A stretch of 64,000 bases of DNA from Alcanivorax sp. (GCA_022449455.1 JAKUPL010000011.1:1-64000); one strand, 5' to 3'; counted from the first letter of the stretch, positions 18,124-32,654 are shown. Translations and numbers: made by a program. Notes: generated from the letters alone by a model not told the origin.

Positions 18124-18591
18124 TCAGCCTCGTTGCAGGGGCCAGGGGTGTTGATAGATGGCGTCCAGCGGCAGGCGCCGTCCGCTTCGGTAGTCTTCCA
18201 CACAACGCTGCACCAGCGGACTGCGGTGCTCGCCATCGCGGGCCGCCAGTTCCTCCGGGGTCAGCCACAGCGCCTCCAGGATGCCGGTGTCCAGCTTCTG
18301 GTGCGGGTCGTGACCCAGCGGCCGGGCCAGGAAGCAGGTGCGGTAGTAGACGCCGCCGCCGGGATGGGGCTGGAAGATGTACCAGCCCAGCAGATCGGTG
18401 ATCTCCACCCGCCAGGCGGTTTCCTCCAGGGTTTCCCGGTAGGCGGCCTGCATCAGATCCTCGCCGAATTCGGCGTGGCCGGCGGGCTGGTTGAGCACCG
18501 CCTGGCCGCCCTGCATCTCGCGCACGAACAACAGGCGGCCCTCTTGTTCCACGACGGTGGCCACAGTAATGTGCGGTTCGAAGCTGTTCAT
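18124..18591 (-). CDS. nudJ: NUDIX phosphatase NudJ
   Basis: This 155-residue NUDIX hydrolase has the box [20 protein letters not shown], matching G-x5-E-x7-R-E-x2-E-E. Early residues [18 protein letters not shown] and the position next to mnmA identify it as NudJ (YmfB), which in E. coli dephosphorylates HMP-pyrophosphate and nucleoside di- and triphosphates. It begins the minus-strand operon nudJ-mnmA-hflD-purB-roxA and is divergent from moaC. Confidence 0.9.
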   Translation of the reverse strand: MNSFEPHITVATVVEQEGRLLFVREMQGGQAVLNQPAGHAEFGEDLMQAAYRETLEETAWRVEITDLLGWYIFQPHPGGGVYYRTCFLARPLGHDPHQKLDTGILEALWLTPEELAARDGEHRSPLVQRCVEDYRSGRRLPLDAIYQHPWPLQRG

Positions 18592-18678
18592 CGAAGGCTC
18601 CAGCCGGGCGGTTATGATCGGTCAGCGGGCGCAGATGGTAGCGCACCGCCGGCCGCCGTGACAGCCACGGTGCGCGTC

Positions 18679-18721
18679 AATGGGTGCCGAAATGGGTGCC
18701 GACCGAGTACGCCAATGGGTG
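18679..18721. repeat. Three copies of AATGGGTG between nudJ and moaC
   Basis: AATGGGTG occurs at 18679-18686, 18691-18698 and 18714-18721, the first two inside a 12-base tandem unit. They lie in the 147-base divergent nudJ/moaC intergenic region, 18-60 bases ahead of moaC. They may be regulator half-sites or a replication-slippage remnant; nothing in the sequence decides. Confidence 0.4.
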
Positions 18722-18738
18722 GGGCCGCGTCCCGGAGA

Positions 18739-19230
18739 ATGCAATACGTGAATGATACCTTCAGCCATCTGGATGACCAGGGCCGCGCCCGCATGGTCGA
18801 CGTCAGCGACAAGGCGGAAACCGCCCGCACCGCCCACGCCCGGGCGCGGGTGCGCATGGCGCCGCGTACCCTGGCGATGATCCTGGACCAGGCGCATCCC
18901 AAGGGGGACGTGCTGGCGGTGGCCCGTGTGGCCGGCATCCAGGCGGCGAAAAAGACCTGGGACCTGATTCCCCTGTGCCATCCGCTGATGCTCAGTGGCG
19001 TGAAGGTGTCCCTGGAGCCGGAGGGCGACGACGCCCTGCGCATCGACGCCCACTGCAAGCTCAAGGGGCTCACCGGGGTGGAAATGGAAGCCCTCACCGC
19101 CGCCTCGGTGGCGGCGCTGACCGTCTACGATATGTGCAAGGCGGTGGACCGGGCGATGGTGATCGAGCAGGTGTGCCTGGTGGAGAAGACCGGTGGCCGC
19201 AGCGGCGACTTCCGGCGGGAGGAGGTCTGA
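18739..19230 (+). CDS. moaC: Cyclic pyranopterin monophosphate synthase MoaC
   Basis: This 163-residue enzyme acts in molybdenum cofactor synthesis, converting the 3',8-cyclo-GTP product of MoaA into cPMP. Strong family blocks are [29 protein letters not shown], and [20 protein letters not shown] with CKAVDRAM, carrying the catalytic lysines and histidine. The start is the ATG at 18739; a GTG three codons later (18748) with GGAG 10 bases upstream is an equally good candidate. moaD follows after 4 bases. moaA and moaB are not in the window. Confidence 0.95.
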   Translation: MQYVNDTFSHLDDQGRARMVDVSDKAETARTAHARARVRMAPRTLAMILDQAHPKGDVLAVARVAGIQAAKKTWDLIPLCHPLMLSGVKVSLEPEGDDALRIDAHCKLKGLTGVEMEALTAASVAALTVYDMCKAVDRAMVIEQVCLVEKTGGRSGDFRREEV

Positions 19231-19234
19231 AGCC

Positions 19235-19489
19235 ATGATCGAAGTGGTGTTTTTCGCCGCCCTGCGCGAACGGGTGGGCGAGGATTCCCTGCGTGTGACG
19301 CCGCCGGAGACGGTGACCACGGTGGCCGCCCTGTGCGACTGGCTGGCCGAACAGTATCCGGCGGTGGGCCAGGCCCTGGACGCTACCCCCCGCCGCATGG
19401 TGGCGATCAACGAGCAACTGGCGGAGCCGGACAGCGCGGTGGCCGACGGCGACACGGTGGCGCTGTTTCCGCCGGTGACCGGGGGCTGA
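19235..19489 (+). CDS. moaD: Molybdopterin synthase small subunit MoaD
   Basis: This 84-residue ubiquitin-like protein ends in ...FPPVTGG; the terminal Gly-Gly is needed for adenylation and thiocarboxylation by MoeB. N-terminal VFFAALRERVG is typical of MoaD. GGAGG lies about 10 bases before the ATG, and the stop is one base from the moaE start, consistent with balanced expression of the two MPT synthase subunits. It donates sulfur to cPMP. Confidence 0.95.
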   Translation: MIEVVFFAALRERVGEDSLRVTPPETVTTVAALCDWLAEQYPAVGQALDATPRRMVAINEQLAEPDSAVADGDTVALFPPVTGG

Positions 19490-19490
19490 G

Positions 19491-19958
19491 ATGACCCGTA
19501 TCGACGTGGCGATCACCGCCGAGCCCCTGGAATCGCGCCTCTCCAGCGAGGGGCGCGACGGCCGCAGCGGCGCCGAGGTGCGCTTTTCCGGGCGGGTGCG
19601 CGACGAATCCGGCCAGGTGCGCGCCCTGTTCCTGGAACACTATCCCGGCATGACCGAGCGCGCGTTGCGGCGCATCGGCGAACACGCCCGAGAGCGCTGG
19701 CCTCTCAATGCCATTGAAATGATTCATCGGGTCGGCGAGATCCGCGTTGGCGAGGAGATCGTCCGCGTGGTGGTCTGGGCCGGGCACCGCCAGGCCGCCT
19801 TCGAAGCCTGTGCCTTTCTGATGGACGTGCTGAAAAGCCAGGTGCCGCTGTGGAAGAAGGAACTCACCGACGACGGTTGGCATTGGGTCGAGGCCCGCGA
19901 GCGCGACGCCGAGGCGGCCGCCCGCTGGATGGCGCCGTCTTCGGAGGGTGCACGGTAA
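19491..19958 (+). CDS. moaE: Molybdopterin synthase catalytic subunit MoaE
   Basis: This 155-residue MoaE has RFSGRVRD near the N-terminus, [16 protein letters not shown], and the catalytic lysine stretch [10 protein letters not shown] where MoaD's C-terminus docks. It converts cPMP to molybdopterin with MoaD. The last 95 bases overlap the 3' end of the convergent rluE, so both C-termini share DNA; the conserved part of MoaE ends before most of that overlap. Confidence 0.95.
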   Translation: MTRIDVAITAEPLESRLSSEGRDGRSGAEVRFSGRVRDESGQVRALFLEHYPGMTERALRRIGEHARERWPLNAIEMIHRVGEIRVGEEIVRVVVWAGHRQAAFEACAFLMDVLKSQVPLWKKELTDDGWHWVEARERDAEAAARWMAPSSEGAR

Positions 19959-20487
19959 GCTCCCGCCACTGACCCGGCGCCAGCCCGTCCAGGCTCCAGT
20001 CGCCGATGCGCCAGCGCACCAGCCGCAGGGTAGGGTGGCCCACCGCCGCGGTCATGCGCCGCACCTGCCGGTTGCGACCTTCGTCCAGGATGATTTCCAG
20101 CCAACGGTCCGGTACCGTGAGCCGCTCGCGCACCGGCGGCCGGCGCGGCCACAGGTCCGGCGGCTCGATCAGCCGCGCGGGCGCCGGCCGGCAGGGCCCG
20201 TCCTTGAGGGTGACGCCCTGGCGCAGGGGGGCCAGATCCGCGTCCTCCGGCGCGCCTTCCACCTGGGCCCAATAGGTCTTGGGCAGGTGAAAGCGGGGGC
20301 TGGCGATGCGCGCCTGCAGCCCGCCGTGGTCGGTCAGCAGCAGCAACCCTTCCGAATCCCAGTCCAGACGACCCGCCGGATAGACCCCCGGCACCGGGAT
20401 GTAGTCCTTGAGGGTGGGACGCCCCCGGTCATCGCTGAACTGCGACAGCACCTGAAAGGGTTTGTTAAACAAAATCAGCCTTGCCAT
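19864..20487 (-). CDS. rluE: 23S rRNA pseudouridine(2457) synthase RluE
   Basis: This 207-residue protein of the RsuA/RluE pseudouridine synthase family begins at the fold core (no S4 domain) with [14 protein letters not shown]. The catalytic aspartate lies in [17 protein letters not shown], and the late [20 protein letters not shown] is family-typical. The conserved fold ends at WRELTVHP; a basic, low-complexity tail ([15 protein letters not shown]) reads antisense through the end of moaE. Next to icd as in E. coli. The tail may be a by-product of lost stop codons. Confidence 0.9.
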   Translation of the reverse strand: MARLILFNKPFQVLSQFSDDRGRPTLKDYIPVPGVYPAGRLDWDSEGLLLLTDHGGLQARIASPRFHLPKTYWAQVEGAPEDADLAPLRQGVTLKDGPCRPAPARLIEPPDLWPRRPPVRERLTVPDRWLEIILDEGRNRQVRRMTAAVGHPTLRLVRWRIGDWSLDGLAPGQWRELTVHPPKTAPSSGRPPRRRARGPRPNANRRR

Positions 20488-20595
20488 GGTCGAAATCGCT
20501 CTCCGACGGTCGCGAAGCCGAGCAAGAATACCACCTGGGTGCTATACTCGCGCGGCGACCGAATACTACGGTTTTTCTCAGAGGGAGTAGTGTAG

Positions 20596-21858
20596 ATGGG
20601 ATACCAAAAGATCACGGTTCCGGCGGACGGTGACAAAATCACCGTTAATGCGGACCTATCCCTGAATGTCCCCAACCACCCGATCATTCCATATATCGAA
20701 GGGGACGGCATCGGCGTTGATATCTCGCCGGTGATGATGAAAGTGGTAAATGCCGCCGTGGAAAAAGCCTACGGGGCGAAACGTGCGATCACGTGGATGG
20801 AAGTGTTCGCGGGCGAGAAGGCCACCAAGGTCTATGGCCCGGACACCTGGATGCCGGAAGAGACCCTGGAAGCGCTGCGGGAATTCACCGTCGGCATCAA
20901 GGGCCCGCTGACCACCCCGGTGAGCGGTGGCATCCGTTCCCTGAACGTGGCCCTGCGTCAGGAACTGGACCTGTACACCTGCATGCGCCCGGTGCGCTGG
21001 TTCGAAGGCGTACCGAGCCCGGTGCGGCACCCCGAACTCACCGACATGGTGATCTTCCGGGAGAACTCCGAGGACATCTATGCCGGCATCGAATGGCCCG
21101 CGGACAGCCCGGAGGCCACCAAGCTGATCAAGTTCCTGCGGGAGGAGATGGGCGTGACCCAGATCCGTTTCCCCGAGGGCTGCGGCATCGGCATCAAGCC
21201 GGTTTCCCGCGAAGGCACCCAGCGCCTGGTGCGCAAGGCGATTCAGTACGCCATCGACAATGACAAGGATTCCGTCACCCTGGTGCACAAAGGCAACATC
21301 ATGAAGTTCACCGAGGGGTCGTTCAAGAACTGGGGCTACGAGCTGGCCCGTGACCGGTTCAATGCCGAGCTGCTCGACGGCGGCCCGTGGATGGTCATGA
21401 AGAACCCGCGTACCGGCAAGGACATCGTCATCAAGGACGTGATCGCCGACGCCTTCCTGCAGCAGATCCTGATGCGCCCCGCCGAGTACAGCGTGATCGC
21501 CACGCTGAACCTGAACGGTGACTACATCTCCGACGCCCTGGCGGCGGAAGTGGGCGGCATCGGCATCGCGCCGGGCGCCAACATCGGCGGCTCCGTGGCC
21601 CTGTTCGAGGCCACCCACGGCACCGCGCCGAAGTACGCCGGCCAGGACAAGGTGAACCCGGGTTCCCTGATTCTGTCCGCGGAAATGATGCTGCGCCACA
21701 TGGGCTGGGAAGACGCCGCTGATCTGGTGATCAATGGCATGGAAGGCGCCATCGCCGCGAAGACCGTGACCTACGACTTCGAGCGACTGATGCCCGACGC
21801 CACCCTGCTCAAGTGCTCTCAATTCGGCGACGCCGTGATCGAGCACATGGGCGTGTAA
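20596..21858 (+). CDS. icd: NADP-dependent isocitrate dehydrogenase
   Basis: This 420-residue enzyme converts isocitrate to 2-oxoglutarate in the TCA cycle. Visible features are [15 protein letters not shown], the [12 protein letters not shown] loop with Ser115 (equivalent to the AceK-phosphorylated Ser113 of E. coli), and the metal/substrate aspartates in [14 protein letters not shown]. It is the E. coli-type homodimer, so the branch point with the glyoxylate shunt is probably phospho-regulated. A TATACT (20543-20548) could be a -10 element, but no good -35 is visible. It is divergent from rluE and convergent with cspD. Confidence 0.97.
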   Translation: MGYQKITVPADGDKITVNADLSLNVPNHPIIPYIEGDGIGVDISPVMMKVVNAAVEKAYGAKRAITWMEVFAGEKATKVYGPDTWMPEETLEALREFTVGIKGPLTTPVSGGIRSLNVALRQELDLYTCMRPVRWFEGVPSPVRHPELTDMVIFRENSEDIYAGIEWPADSPEATKLIKFLREEMGVTQIRFPEGCGIGIKPVSREGTQRLVRKAIQYAIDNDKDSVTLVHKGNIMKFTEGSFKNWGYELARDRFNAELLDGGPWMVMKNPRTGKDIVIKDVIADAFLQQILMRPAEYSVIATLNLNGDYISDALAAEVGGIGIAPGANIGGSVALFEATHGTAPKYAGQDKVNPGSLILSAEMMLRHMGWEDAADLVINGMEGAIAAKTVTYDFERLMPDATLLKCSQFGDAVIEHMGV

Positions 21859-21882
21859 CCACGCCCGCCCGCGCCGCGCTCC

Positions 21883-22173
21883 TTATTGCGAGGAGACGGC
21901 GTTGCTTTCCTGATCCCGCCGCCGTGCTCCGCCCGGCCGGCGGGAAGACGGGGCTTCCCCTTTCTTCACGTCACCGGGTTTAAGATTGACGGCGTGGTAG
22001 CCCTTGCTGGCTTCGCGCAGTTCGTACTCGACGCTTTGTCCCGCGTACAGGGTTTTGTATCCTTCTTCCTGTATATAGGAATAGTGGACGAACAGATCGT
22101 CGCCGCCTTCGTCGGGGCGCACGAATCCGTAACCCTTGGTGTTGTTAAACCACTTCACTGTACCCGTTGGCAT
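21883..22173 (-). CDS. cspD: Cold-shock domain protein CspD
   Basis: This is a 96-residue protein. The N-terminal 67 residues form a cold-shock domain with RNP-1 KGYGFV and RNP-2 DLFVHY. The tail is a basic, probably disordered extension (KKGEAPSSRRPGGARRRDQE) longer than in E. coli CspD. GGGAG 6 bases before the ATG at 22173 fixes the start. CspD binds single-stranded DNA/RNA and can inhibit replication in stationary phase; its divergent position beside clpS matches E. coli and Pseudomonas. Confidence 0.93.
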   Translation of the reverse strand: MPTGTVKWFNNTKGYGFVRPDEGGDDLFVHYSYIQEEGYKTLYAGQSVEYELREASKGYHAVNLKPGDVKKGEAPSSRRPGGARRRDQESNAVSSQ

Positions 22174-22382
22174 GGTGCTCCCTCTGGCCGCTGGCTGCGA
22201 AGTTGTTGTTATCGGCCACAACCACCCCCGGCTCGGTTAGAATAGGTTGGTTTTTGAACAACTGTTCCTTAAGGCCCGCGGGGTGTCAACCCCCGAGCCA
22301 CCGGGATTGAAAAACGTCGTGATACCCCTCATTTGTTGATTGCCTGCTGACGCCAGCGGGTATACAACCGTTAGAGAAGGTT

Positions 22383-22778
22383 ATGAACAGGCATCAAGAC
22401 TCCACACCTCGAAACAGCAAAGCGGCGGCGTCCGCGCCGCGGGCCGCCCGGCTGGGCCCGGAAAAGCCCGAGGGGCCCGATCGACACGGCGAGGCCGCCG
22501 TCGAGGAGGCGCGGCCCAAGGTCAAACGGCCGCCGATGTTCAAGGTGATGATGCTGAACGACGACTACACGCCCATGGATTTCGTCGTCGAGGTGCTGGA
22601 GACCTTCTTTCGGATGGACCGTGAGCAGGCCACCCGGGTCATGCTGACGGTGCACACGAGAGGTAAGGCGGTGTGCGGGGTTTATCCCCAGGACATCGCC
22701 GAAACCAAGGCCGCGCAAGTGGTCGATTATGCCCGCGAACATCAGCATCCGCTGATGTGTCAGGTGGAACGCGCCTGA
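22383..22778 (+). CDS. clpS: ATP-dependent Clp protease adaptor ClpS
   Basis: This 131-residue adaptor delivers N-degron substrates to ClpAP. The core has [20 protein letters not shown] (with the Asn-Asp-Asp N-degron gate) and [20 protein letters not shown]. It carries an N-terminal extension of about 45 residues rich in A, R, P and E, longer than E. coli ClpS, whose flexible N-terminus engages ClpA. clpA begins 43 bases downstream. aat and bpt, which create N-degrons, are within 7 kb. Confidence 0.96.
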   Translation: MNRHQDSTPRNSKAAASAPRAARLGPEKPEGPDRHGEAAVEEARPKVKRPPMFKVMMLNDDYTPMDFVVEVLETFFRMDREQATRVMLTVHTRGKAVCGVYPQDIAETKAAQVVDYAREHQHPLMCQVERA

Positions 22779-22821
22779 CGCCGTCCGGCGACGGACAGGG
22801 CACCAAGCAGTGAGGTAGCCT

Positions 22822-25086
<2,265 letters not shown>

Positions 25087-25114
25087 TCCGGCAAAGTCCT
25101 TCGACCCCTACCAG

Positions 25115-25139
25115 GCCCGGCCTCGCGCCGGGCTTTTTT
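25115..25139 (+). terminator. Rho-independent terminator of clpSA
   Basis: Stem GCCCGG/CCGGGC with a 7-base loop followed by TTTTTT, 29 bases after the clpA stop. Confidence 0.85.
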
Positions 25140-25184
25140 ATGCGTGGCCATCGCGGTCGGGCATGGGTTCCCGCGACACAAAGC

Positions 25185-25207
25185 AAAAAACCCGGCGGGG
25201 CCGGGTT
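25185..25207 (-). terminator. Rho-independent terminator of infA
   Basis: On the minus strand AACCCGG pairs with CCGGGTT around a 5-base loop and is followed by a T run (plus-strand AAAAAA 25185-25190). It is 37 bases past the infA stop and faces the clpA terminator, so the two convergent units are insulated. Confidence 0.85.
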
Positions 25208-25243
25208 CGGGGGTGCGCTTCGCGCCGCGCGGGCGGGAAGGGA

Positions 25244-25462
25244 TTATTTCATGCGGAAGGTGATGCGGCCCTTGCTGAGATCGTAGGGCGACATTTCCAC
25301 TTTCACCCGGTCGCCGGTGAGGATGCGGATGTAGAACTTGCGCATCTTGCCGGAGATGTGGGCGGTAATTACATGACCGTTGTCCAGCTTCACGCGGAAC
25401 ATGGTGTTGGGAAGGGTTTCAAGCACGACCCCTTCCAGCTCAATCTGCTCTTCTTTCGCCAT
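25244..25462 (-). CDS. infA: Translation initiation factor IF-1
   Basis: This 72-residue S1/OB-fold protein ([20 protein letters not shown]...[20 protein letters not shown]) is essentially the standard bacterial IF-1, and its length is identical to E. coli. It binds the A site of the 30S subunit during initiation. It lies downstream of bpt on the same strand and convergent with clpA, the order found in E. coli and Pseudomonas. Confidence 0.98.
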   Translation of the reverse strand: MAKEEQIELEGVVLETLPNTMFRVKLDNGHVITAHISGKMRKFYIRILTGDRVKVEMSPYDLSKGRITFRMK

Positions 25463-25537
25463 TCAGTGACTGTCCTGATACGTGTCGGCTTCAGAGGGAG
25501 CGCAATTGTGCCGCAAATGCCGCCGTGCTGCAAAGGC

Positions 25538-26272
25538 TTATGCGCCGCCCCCGGCGGGCGGATCGCGGAGCTCGCGCCACTGTCCGCGCACCAGCACTTC
25601 CAGCGGCCGGTACTGGCTCTTGTAGCCCATCTTCTGGCACTGACGAATCCAGTAGCCGAGGTACAGGTAGGGCAGGCCGCGATCGCGGCTGGCCTGGATC
25701 TGCCAGAGCAGGGCGTTGACGCCCAGGCCGCGCTCGCCCCGGTCCGGGTCGAAGAAGGTGTAGACCGCCGACAGGCCATCGTCCAGATGGTCGGTGACCG
25801 CCACCGCCAGCAACCGGTCGTCGCCGTCCCGGAAGCAGTGGAAGCGGGTGTCCGCCCAGTCGCAGGTGAGAAAGCTGGTGAACTGCTCCTCGGAGGGCGG
25901 GAACATGTCGCCGTCGCCGTGGCGCTGATCGATGTAGCGGGCGTACAGCCGGTAGATTTCGCGGGTATAGCGGGCCGGTTCCTCGGTGACGCGCAGGTCG
26001 GCGTTGCGCTGCGCCAACCGCTTGTGGCGACGGCGGGGCCGGAAATCCGCCACTCGCACCCGCGCCGGAATACAGGCCTGGCAGCCTTCGCAATACGGCC
26101 GGTACAGATAGTCGCCGCTGCGCCGGAAGCCCAGCCGCGACAGTTCGCTGTACAGCGAGGCGTCGAGCCGCGTCTGCGGATCGACGAACAGGGTCGCTGC
26201 CTGGTGCCCCTCCAGGTAACTGCAGGGGTGCGCCGGGGTGCGGAAAAAGCGAAGTTCGGACAGGTCGGTCAT
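25538..26272 (-). CDS. bpt: Aspartate/glutamate leucyltransferase (Bpt/Ate family)
   Basis: This 244-residue aminoacyl-tRNA-protein transferase has the N-terminal PCSYLEGHQAATLFVDP with the conserved cysteine, the RPYCEGCQACIPARV cysteine cluster and the C-terminal YLYLGYWIRQCQKMGYK. Bacterial Bpt transfers leucine to N-terminal Asp or Glu, making ClpS-recognised N-degrons. In other genomes it usually abuts aat; here aacS is inserted between them on the opposite strand. infA is 75 bases downstream. Confidence 0.93.
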   Translation of the reverse strand: MTDLSELRFFRTPAHPCSYLEGHQAATLFVDPQTRLDASLYSELSRLGFRRSGDYLYRPYCEGCQACIPARVRVADFRPRRRHKRLAQRNADLRVTEEPARYTREIYRLYARYIDQRHGDGDMFPPSEEQFTSFLTCDWADTRFHCFRDGDDRLLAVAVTDHLDDGLSAVYTFFDPDRGERGLGVNALLWQIQASRDRGLPYLYLGYWIRQCQKMGYKSQYRPLEVLVRGQWRELRDPPAGGGA

Positions 26273-26455
26273 GGCTCAAGTGTAGCGGATAGGCGGACGC
26301 CGGGAACACCGTGGCGTGAAAGGCCGGCGCCGGGCACCCGGTGACTTGCCTTCCTCGCCACGGTTATAGTGTGGCCGGCGTAAAAACAACGACAACGCCG
26401 GCGACGGATCGGCCGCCCCCTTGGAGGCCGCCGCGTCGGTACCGGGAGAGCAAGA

Positions 26456-28432
26456 ATGACAAACACCACGCCCGCGCCCCTGTGGCGCCCGGACGCCGCG
26501 CGCGTCGAGAACGCCCGCCTCACCGATTATCAGCGCTGGCTGAGCGCGGAGAAGGGGCTGGCCTTCGATGACTACCAGAGCCTGTGGGCCTGGTCGGTGG
26601 AGCACCTGGAAGACTTCTACGAATCGCTCTGGCGGTACTTCGACATCCGCCATTCCGCCCCTTACGAAGGGGTGCTGGACGGCCTGACCATGCCCGGCGC
26701 CAAATGGTTCGAGGGGGCGCGGCTGAATCTGGCCGAGCAGGTGTTCCGCCACCACGAGAACGAACCGGACCGGCCGGCGATTCTGTCCCGGTCCGAACTG
26801 CGCGGCCTGGACACCCTGACCTGGGGCGAGCTGCGCGGGCGCATCGCCGCCCTGGCCGACAGCCTGCGCCGACTGGGGGTGGGCCCCGGCGACCGGGTGG
26901 TGGCCTATCTGCCCAACCTGCCGGAAACCATGGTGGCGTTCTTCGCGGTAAGCAGCCTGGGCGCGATCTGGTCCAGCTGCTCGCCGGACATGGGCACGCG
27001 CAGCGTGCTGGACCGCTTCCGCCAGATCGACCCCAAAGTGATGATCGCCGTGGACGGTTACCGCTACGGTGGCAAGGATTTCGACCGGCTGACGGTGGTG
27101 GACGGACTGCGCGATCAGCTGCCGACCCTGGAAAAGGTGGTGCTGCTGCCGTATCTGAACGCCGACGCGCGCCTGGACGGCGCGTTGCTCTGGGACGATC
27201 TGGTCAGCCACGAGGCGCCCATGCGTTTCGAGCAGGTGCCGTTCGATCATCCGCTCTGGGTGGTCTATTCCTCCGGCACCACCGGCATGCCCAAGCCCAT
27301 CGTCCACGGCCACGGCGGCGCGCTGCTGGAAGGTCTGCAGGACCATGCCCTGCAACTGGATCTGGGCCCCCGGGACCGCTACATGTGGTTCACCACCACC
27401 GGCTGGATCATGTGGAACTCGCAGATGTCCGGCCTGCTGACCGGCGCCACCATCTGCCTGTACGACGGCAACCCGGGCTACCCGGACCTGGGCACCCTGT
27501 GGCGGTTCGCGGAAGAGACGGAGATGACGTTCTTCGGCGCCGGCGCCGCCTATTTTCTCAACTGCAAGAAAGCGGACATCCGCCCCGGGGACTGGGTGGA
27601 CACCGGCCGCATCCGCTCCATCGGCGCCACTGGCTCACCCTTGCCGGAGGAGGGCTACCGCTGGCTGATGGAGCAGTTCGATGACGTCATGATCGCCGCC
27701 ATCAGCGGCGGCACCGATGTGGCCAGCGCCTACGTGGGCGCCAGCCCGACGCTGCCGGTGTTCGCCGGCGAGATGCAGTGCCGCTACCTGGGCACGGCGG
27801 TGTACGCCATGGGCGACGACGGCGAGCTGCTGGACGACGAAGTGGGGGAGCTGGTGGTCACCAAACCGATGCCCTCCATGCCGCTGTATTTCTGGAACGA
27901 CGAGGGCGGCGAACGCTACCGGGACAGTTATTTCGACGTGTTCCCGGGCATCTGGCGTCACGGCGACTGGATCCGCATCACCCCGCGCGGCGGCGCCATC
28001 ATTTATGGCCGCTCCGACACCACCATCAACCGCCACGGCATCCGCATGGGCACCGCCGAGATCTACCGGGTGGTGGAGGAGTTCGATGAGGTGTTGGACA
28101 GTCTGGTGGTGGATCTGGAGTACCTGGGCCGGGAGTCCTACATGCCGTTGTTCGTGGTGCTGCGCGAGGGCGTGACCCTGGACGAGGGGCTGAGCGGACG
28201 CATCAAGGCGGCCATTCGTGACCAGCTGTCCGCCCGCCACGTGCCCAACGACATCATCGCCGCGCCGGACGTGCCGCGCACGCTCACCGGCAAGAAGATG
28301 GAACTGCCGATCAAGAAGCTGCTGCTGGGCCAGACCATCGACAAGGTGGCCAACCCGGACGCCATGGCCAACCCGGACAGCATCGCCTTCTACAGTGACT
28401 TCGCGGAACGGCAGGGCACGGCCAGGCGTTGA
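26456..28432 (+). CDS. aacS: Acetoacetate-CoA ligase
   Basis: This 658-residue member of the acyl-adenylate superfamily is close in length to AacS. It has the AMP-binding P-loop YSSGTTGMPKPIVHGHGG, the long N-terminal cap LTDYQRWLSAEKGLAFDDYQ and the C-terminal lysine region TLTGKKMELPIKKLLLG. It activates acetoacetate (and possibly 3-hydroxybutyrate) with ATP and CoA, linking polyhydroxybutyrate or ketone-body use to acetoacetyl-CoA. It is encoded on the plus strand between bpt and aat, an insertion relative to the usual order. GGGAGAGCAAG precedes the ATG. Confidence 0.93.
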   Translation: MTNTTPAPLWRPDAARVENARLTDYQRWLSAEKGLAFDDYQSLWAWSVEHLEDFYESLWRYFDIRHSAPYEGVLDGLTMPGAKWFEGARLNLAEQVFRHHENEPDRPAILSRSELRGLDTLTWGELRGRIAALADSLRRLGVGPGDRVVAYLPNLPETMVAFFAVSSLGAIWSSCSPDMGTRSVLDRFRQIDPKVMIAVDGYRYGGKDFDRLTVVDGLRDQLPTLEKVVLLPYLNADARLDGALLWDDLVSHEAPMRFEQVPFDHPLWVVYSSGTTGMPKPIVHGHGGALLEGLQDHALQLDLGPRDRYMWFTTTGWIMWNSQMSGLLTGATICLYDGNPGYPDLGTLWRFAEETEMTFFGAGAAYFLNCKKADIRPGDWVDTGRIRSIGATGSPLPEEGYRWLMEQFDDVMIAAISGGTDVASAYVGASPTLPVFAGEMQCRYLGTAVYAMGDDGELLDDEVGELVVTKPMPSMPLYFWNDEGGERYRDSYFDVFPGIWRHGDWIRITPRGGAIIYGRSDTTINRHGIRMGTAEIYRVVEEFDEVLDSLVVDLEYLGRESYMPLFVVLREGVTLDEGLSGRIKAAIRDQLSARHVPNDIIAAPDVPRTLTGKKMELPIKKLLLGQTIDKVANPDAMANPDSIAFYSDFAERQGTARR

Positions 28433-28457
28433 TGGCGGCGTTGCGCTTCAGTCGCGA

Positions 28458-30181
<1,724 letters not shown>

Positions 30182-30332
30182 CTATGGCCGCGATAGCCGG
30201 CGCCAGGGCGCCATCGAGCGCTGGTCCAAGGCCCCCGGATTGACTACAATCCCAAGGTTTTCAAGTCGTTAGATTCAAGGAGCCCGGCGCGCAAGGCGTG
30301 ATTCGGCGGCTCCTCAACCCCAGAGGCCTGCG

Positions 30333-32654
30333 GTGTCCAAGGCAAAGGCAGCAACCGGCGGCAACCCTTCCGGGTTCTCCCGTCATCTCAAGAAAGGCCT
30401 GGTGGAAGGCATGGTGATCGCGCTGATCGCCCTGTCCCTGTACCTGTTGTTGGCGCTGGTCACCTATGACAGCGGCGACCCGGGCTGGTCCTACGTGGGC
30501 AACGCCGGCGAGGTGAACAACGCCGGTGGCCGGGCCGGTGCCTTCTGCGCCGATTTGCTGCTCGGGCTGTTCGGTTTCATGGCCTATGTGTTCCCGGTGC
30601 TGGTGGCGTTCTGGGCGGCCCGGGTGCTGCGCGAGCGCCACGCCGGCCTGGCCGGCAGCTGGCCGCTGTTCAGCCTGCGGCTGGTGGGTTTTGTACTGAC
30701 CATGATGAGCGGCACGGCGCTGGCCTACATGCATTTCTCCGGCGGCGGCCTGCCGCTGCCGGAGGACGCCGGCGGCATTCTCGGCCATGTGGTCGGCGAC
30801 GCCGCCCTGGACGCCTTCAACCCCCTGGGGGGCACCCTGGTGATGGTGGCCCTGTTCCTGATCGGCGTCACCGTGTTCACCGACCTGTCCTGGATCGCCC
30901 TGGCGGAGCGGCTCGGCGCCGCGGTGCTGGCGGTGGGGCAGAAGGTGCCGGCCTGGTTCCAGGCCCGCCGCGAGCGCCGCGCGGAGCAGAAAGTGGCCCG
31001 CGAGGCCCGACAGAAGCGCGCCCAGGTGGTCACCGAGGCGAAGAAGAAGCAGGAGAACCGCACCCCGCCCAAGATCGCCCAGCCGGCCCGGCCGGTGGAA
31101 AAAAGCGAGCGGGTGCAGAAAGAGAAACAGCAGCCCCTGTTCACCGCCCAGGTCACCGGCGATCTGCCGCCGCTGGCCCTGTTGGACGCGGTGGACGAAA
31201 GCAAGGGTGGCTACTCCGAGGAAGCCTTGGACGGCATGTCCCGGCTGCTGGAGATCAAGCTCAAGGACTTCAACATCGACGCCGAGGTGGTGGCGGTGCA
31301 GCCCGGGCCGGTGATCACCCGCTTCGAGATTCAGCCGGCGGCGGGCATCAAGGTCTCGAAAATCTCCAACCTGGCCAAGGACCTGGCCCGCTCCCTGGCG
31401 GTGATCAGCGTGCGGGTGGTGGAGGTGATCCCCGGCAAGACCACCGTGGGCATCGAGATTCCCAATGAGCAGCGCGAGATGATCCGCCTCACCGAGGTGG
31501 TGGGGTCGCGGATGTTCGACGACGCCGCCTCGCCGCTGACCCTGGCCCTGGGCAAGGACATTTCCGGTAACCCGGTGATGGCCGATCTGGGCAAGATGCC
31601 GCACCTGCTGGTGGCCGGCACCACCGGGTCCGGTAAGTCCGTGGGCCTCAACGCCATGCTGCTGTCGATCATGTTCAAGGCCAGCCCGGAAGAGGTGCGG
31701 CTGATCATGATCGACCCCAAAATGCTTGAACTGGCGGTGTACGACGGCATCCCCCATCTGCTCACCCCGGTGGTCACCGACATGAAGGAAGCGGCCAGCG
31801 CGCTGCGCTGGGGTGTCGGTGAGATGGAGCGCCGCTACAAGTTGATGGCGGCCATGGGCGTGAGGAACCTGGCCGGCTACAACCGCAAAATCAGCGACGC
31901 CGAGAAGAAGGGCGAGCCGCTCAAGGACCCGTTGTGGAAGCCGAACGACCCCATGGACCTGAGCGAGGAAGCGCCGCTGGCGGTGAAGCTGCCCTATATC
32001 GTTATCGTGATCGACGAATTCGCCGACATGATGATGATCGTCGGCAAGAAGGTGGAAGAGCTGATCGCGCGCATCGCCCAGAAGGCGCGGGCCGCCGGCA
32101 TCCACCTGATTCTCGCCACCCAGCGCCCGTCGGTGGACGTGATCACCGGCCTGATCAAGGCCAACGTGCCGTCGCGGATCGGTTTCCAGGTGTCCTCCAA
32201 GATCGACTCGCGCACGGTGCTCGACCAGGGCGGGGCGGAGCAGCTGCTCGGCCACGGCGACATGCTTTATTTGCCCGCCGGCACCAGCATGCCGGAACGG
32301 GTGCACGGCGCCTTTGTCTCAGATGAGGAGGTGCACCGCGTCTGCGACGACTGGCGCAAGCGCGGCGAGCCCAACTATCTGGAGGAAATCCTGGAAGGCG
32401 GCGGCGACCTGAACGCGCCGCTGCCCGGCATGGAAAGCCCGGACGGCGGCGGCGAAGAGGACGATCCGCTCTACGACGAAGCGGTGGCCTATGTCACCGA
32501 ATCCCGCCGCGCCTCGATTTCCTCGGTGCAACGGAAACTGAAGATCGGCTACAACCGGGCGGCGCGCCTGGTGGAGGCCATGGAAATGGCCGGCGTGGTG
32601 TCCGAGGCCGGACACAATGGCCAGCGCGAAGTGCTGGCGCCGCCGCCGGTCTGA
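30333..32654 (+). CDS. ftsK: DNA translocase FtsK
   Basis: This 773-residue protein starts at a GTG with AGAGG upstream. It has four N-terminal membrane helices (~residues 25-190), a short linker that is charged and K/E/R-rich (~205-265), and a RecA-like motor with Walker A GTTGSGKS (~429-436) and Walker [12 protein letters not shown] winged-helix gamma domain (~710-770) recognises KOPS. It segregates chromosome ends and activates XerCD at dif. The linker is much shorter than in E. coli (1329 aa) and resembles Pseudomonas. A TACAAT at 30245-30250 is a possible -10. Confidence 0.96.
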   Translation: MSKAKAATGGNPSGFSRHLKKGLVEGMVIALIALSLYLLLALVTYDSGDPGWSYVGNAGEVNNAGGRAGAFCADLLLGLFGFMAYVFPVLVAFWAARVLRERHAGLAGSWPLFSLRLVGFVLTMMSGTALAYMHFSGGGLPLPEDAGGILGHVVGDAALDAFNPLGGTLVMVALFLIGVTVFTDLSWIALAERLGAAVLAVGQKVPAWFQARRERRAEQKVAREARQKRAQVVTEAKKKQENRTPPKIAQPARPVEKSERVQKEKQQPLFTAQVTGDLPPLALLDAVDESKGGYSEEALDGMSRLLEIKLKDFNIDAEVVAVQPGPVITRFEIQPAAGIKVSKISNLAKDLARSLAVISVRVVEVIPGKTTVGIEIPNEQREMIRLTEVVGSRMFDDAASPLTLALGKDISGNPVMADLGKMPHLLVAGTTGSGKSVGLNAMLLSIMFKASPEEVRLIMIDPKMLELAVYDGIPHLLTPVVTDMKEAASALRWGVGEMERRYKLMAAMGVRNLAGYNRKISDAEKKGEPLKDPLWKPNDPMDLSEEAPLAVKLPYIVIVIDEFADMMMIVGKKVEELIARIAQKARAAGIHLILATQRPSVDVITGLIKANVPSRIGFQVSSKIDSRTVLDQGGAEQLLGHGDMLYLPAGTSMPERVHGAFVSDEEVHRVCDDWRKRGEPNYLEEILEGGGDLNAPLPGMESPDGGGEEDDPLYDEAVAYVTESRRASISSVQRKLKIGYNRAARLVEAMEMAGVVSEAGHNGQREVLAPPPV

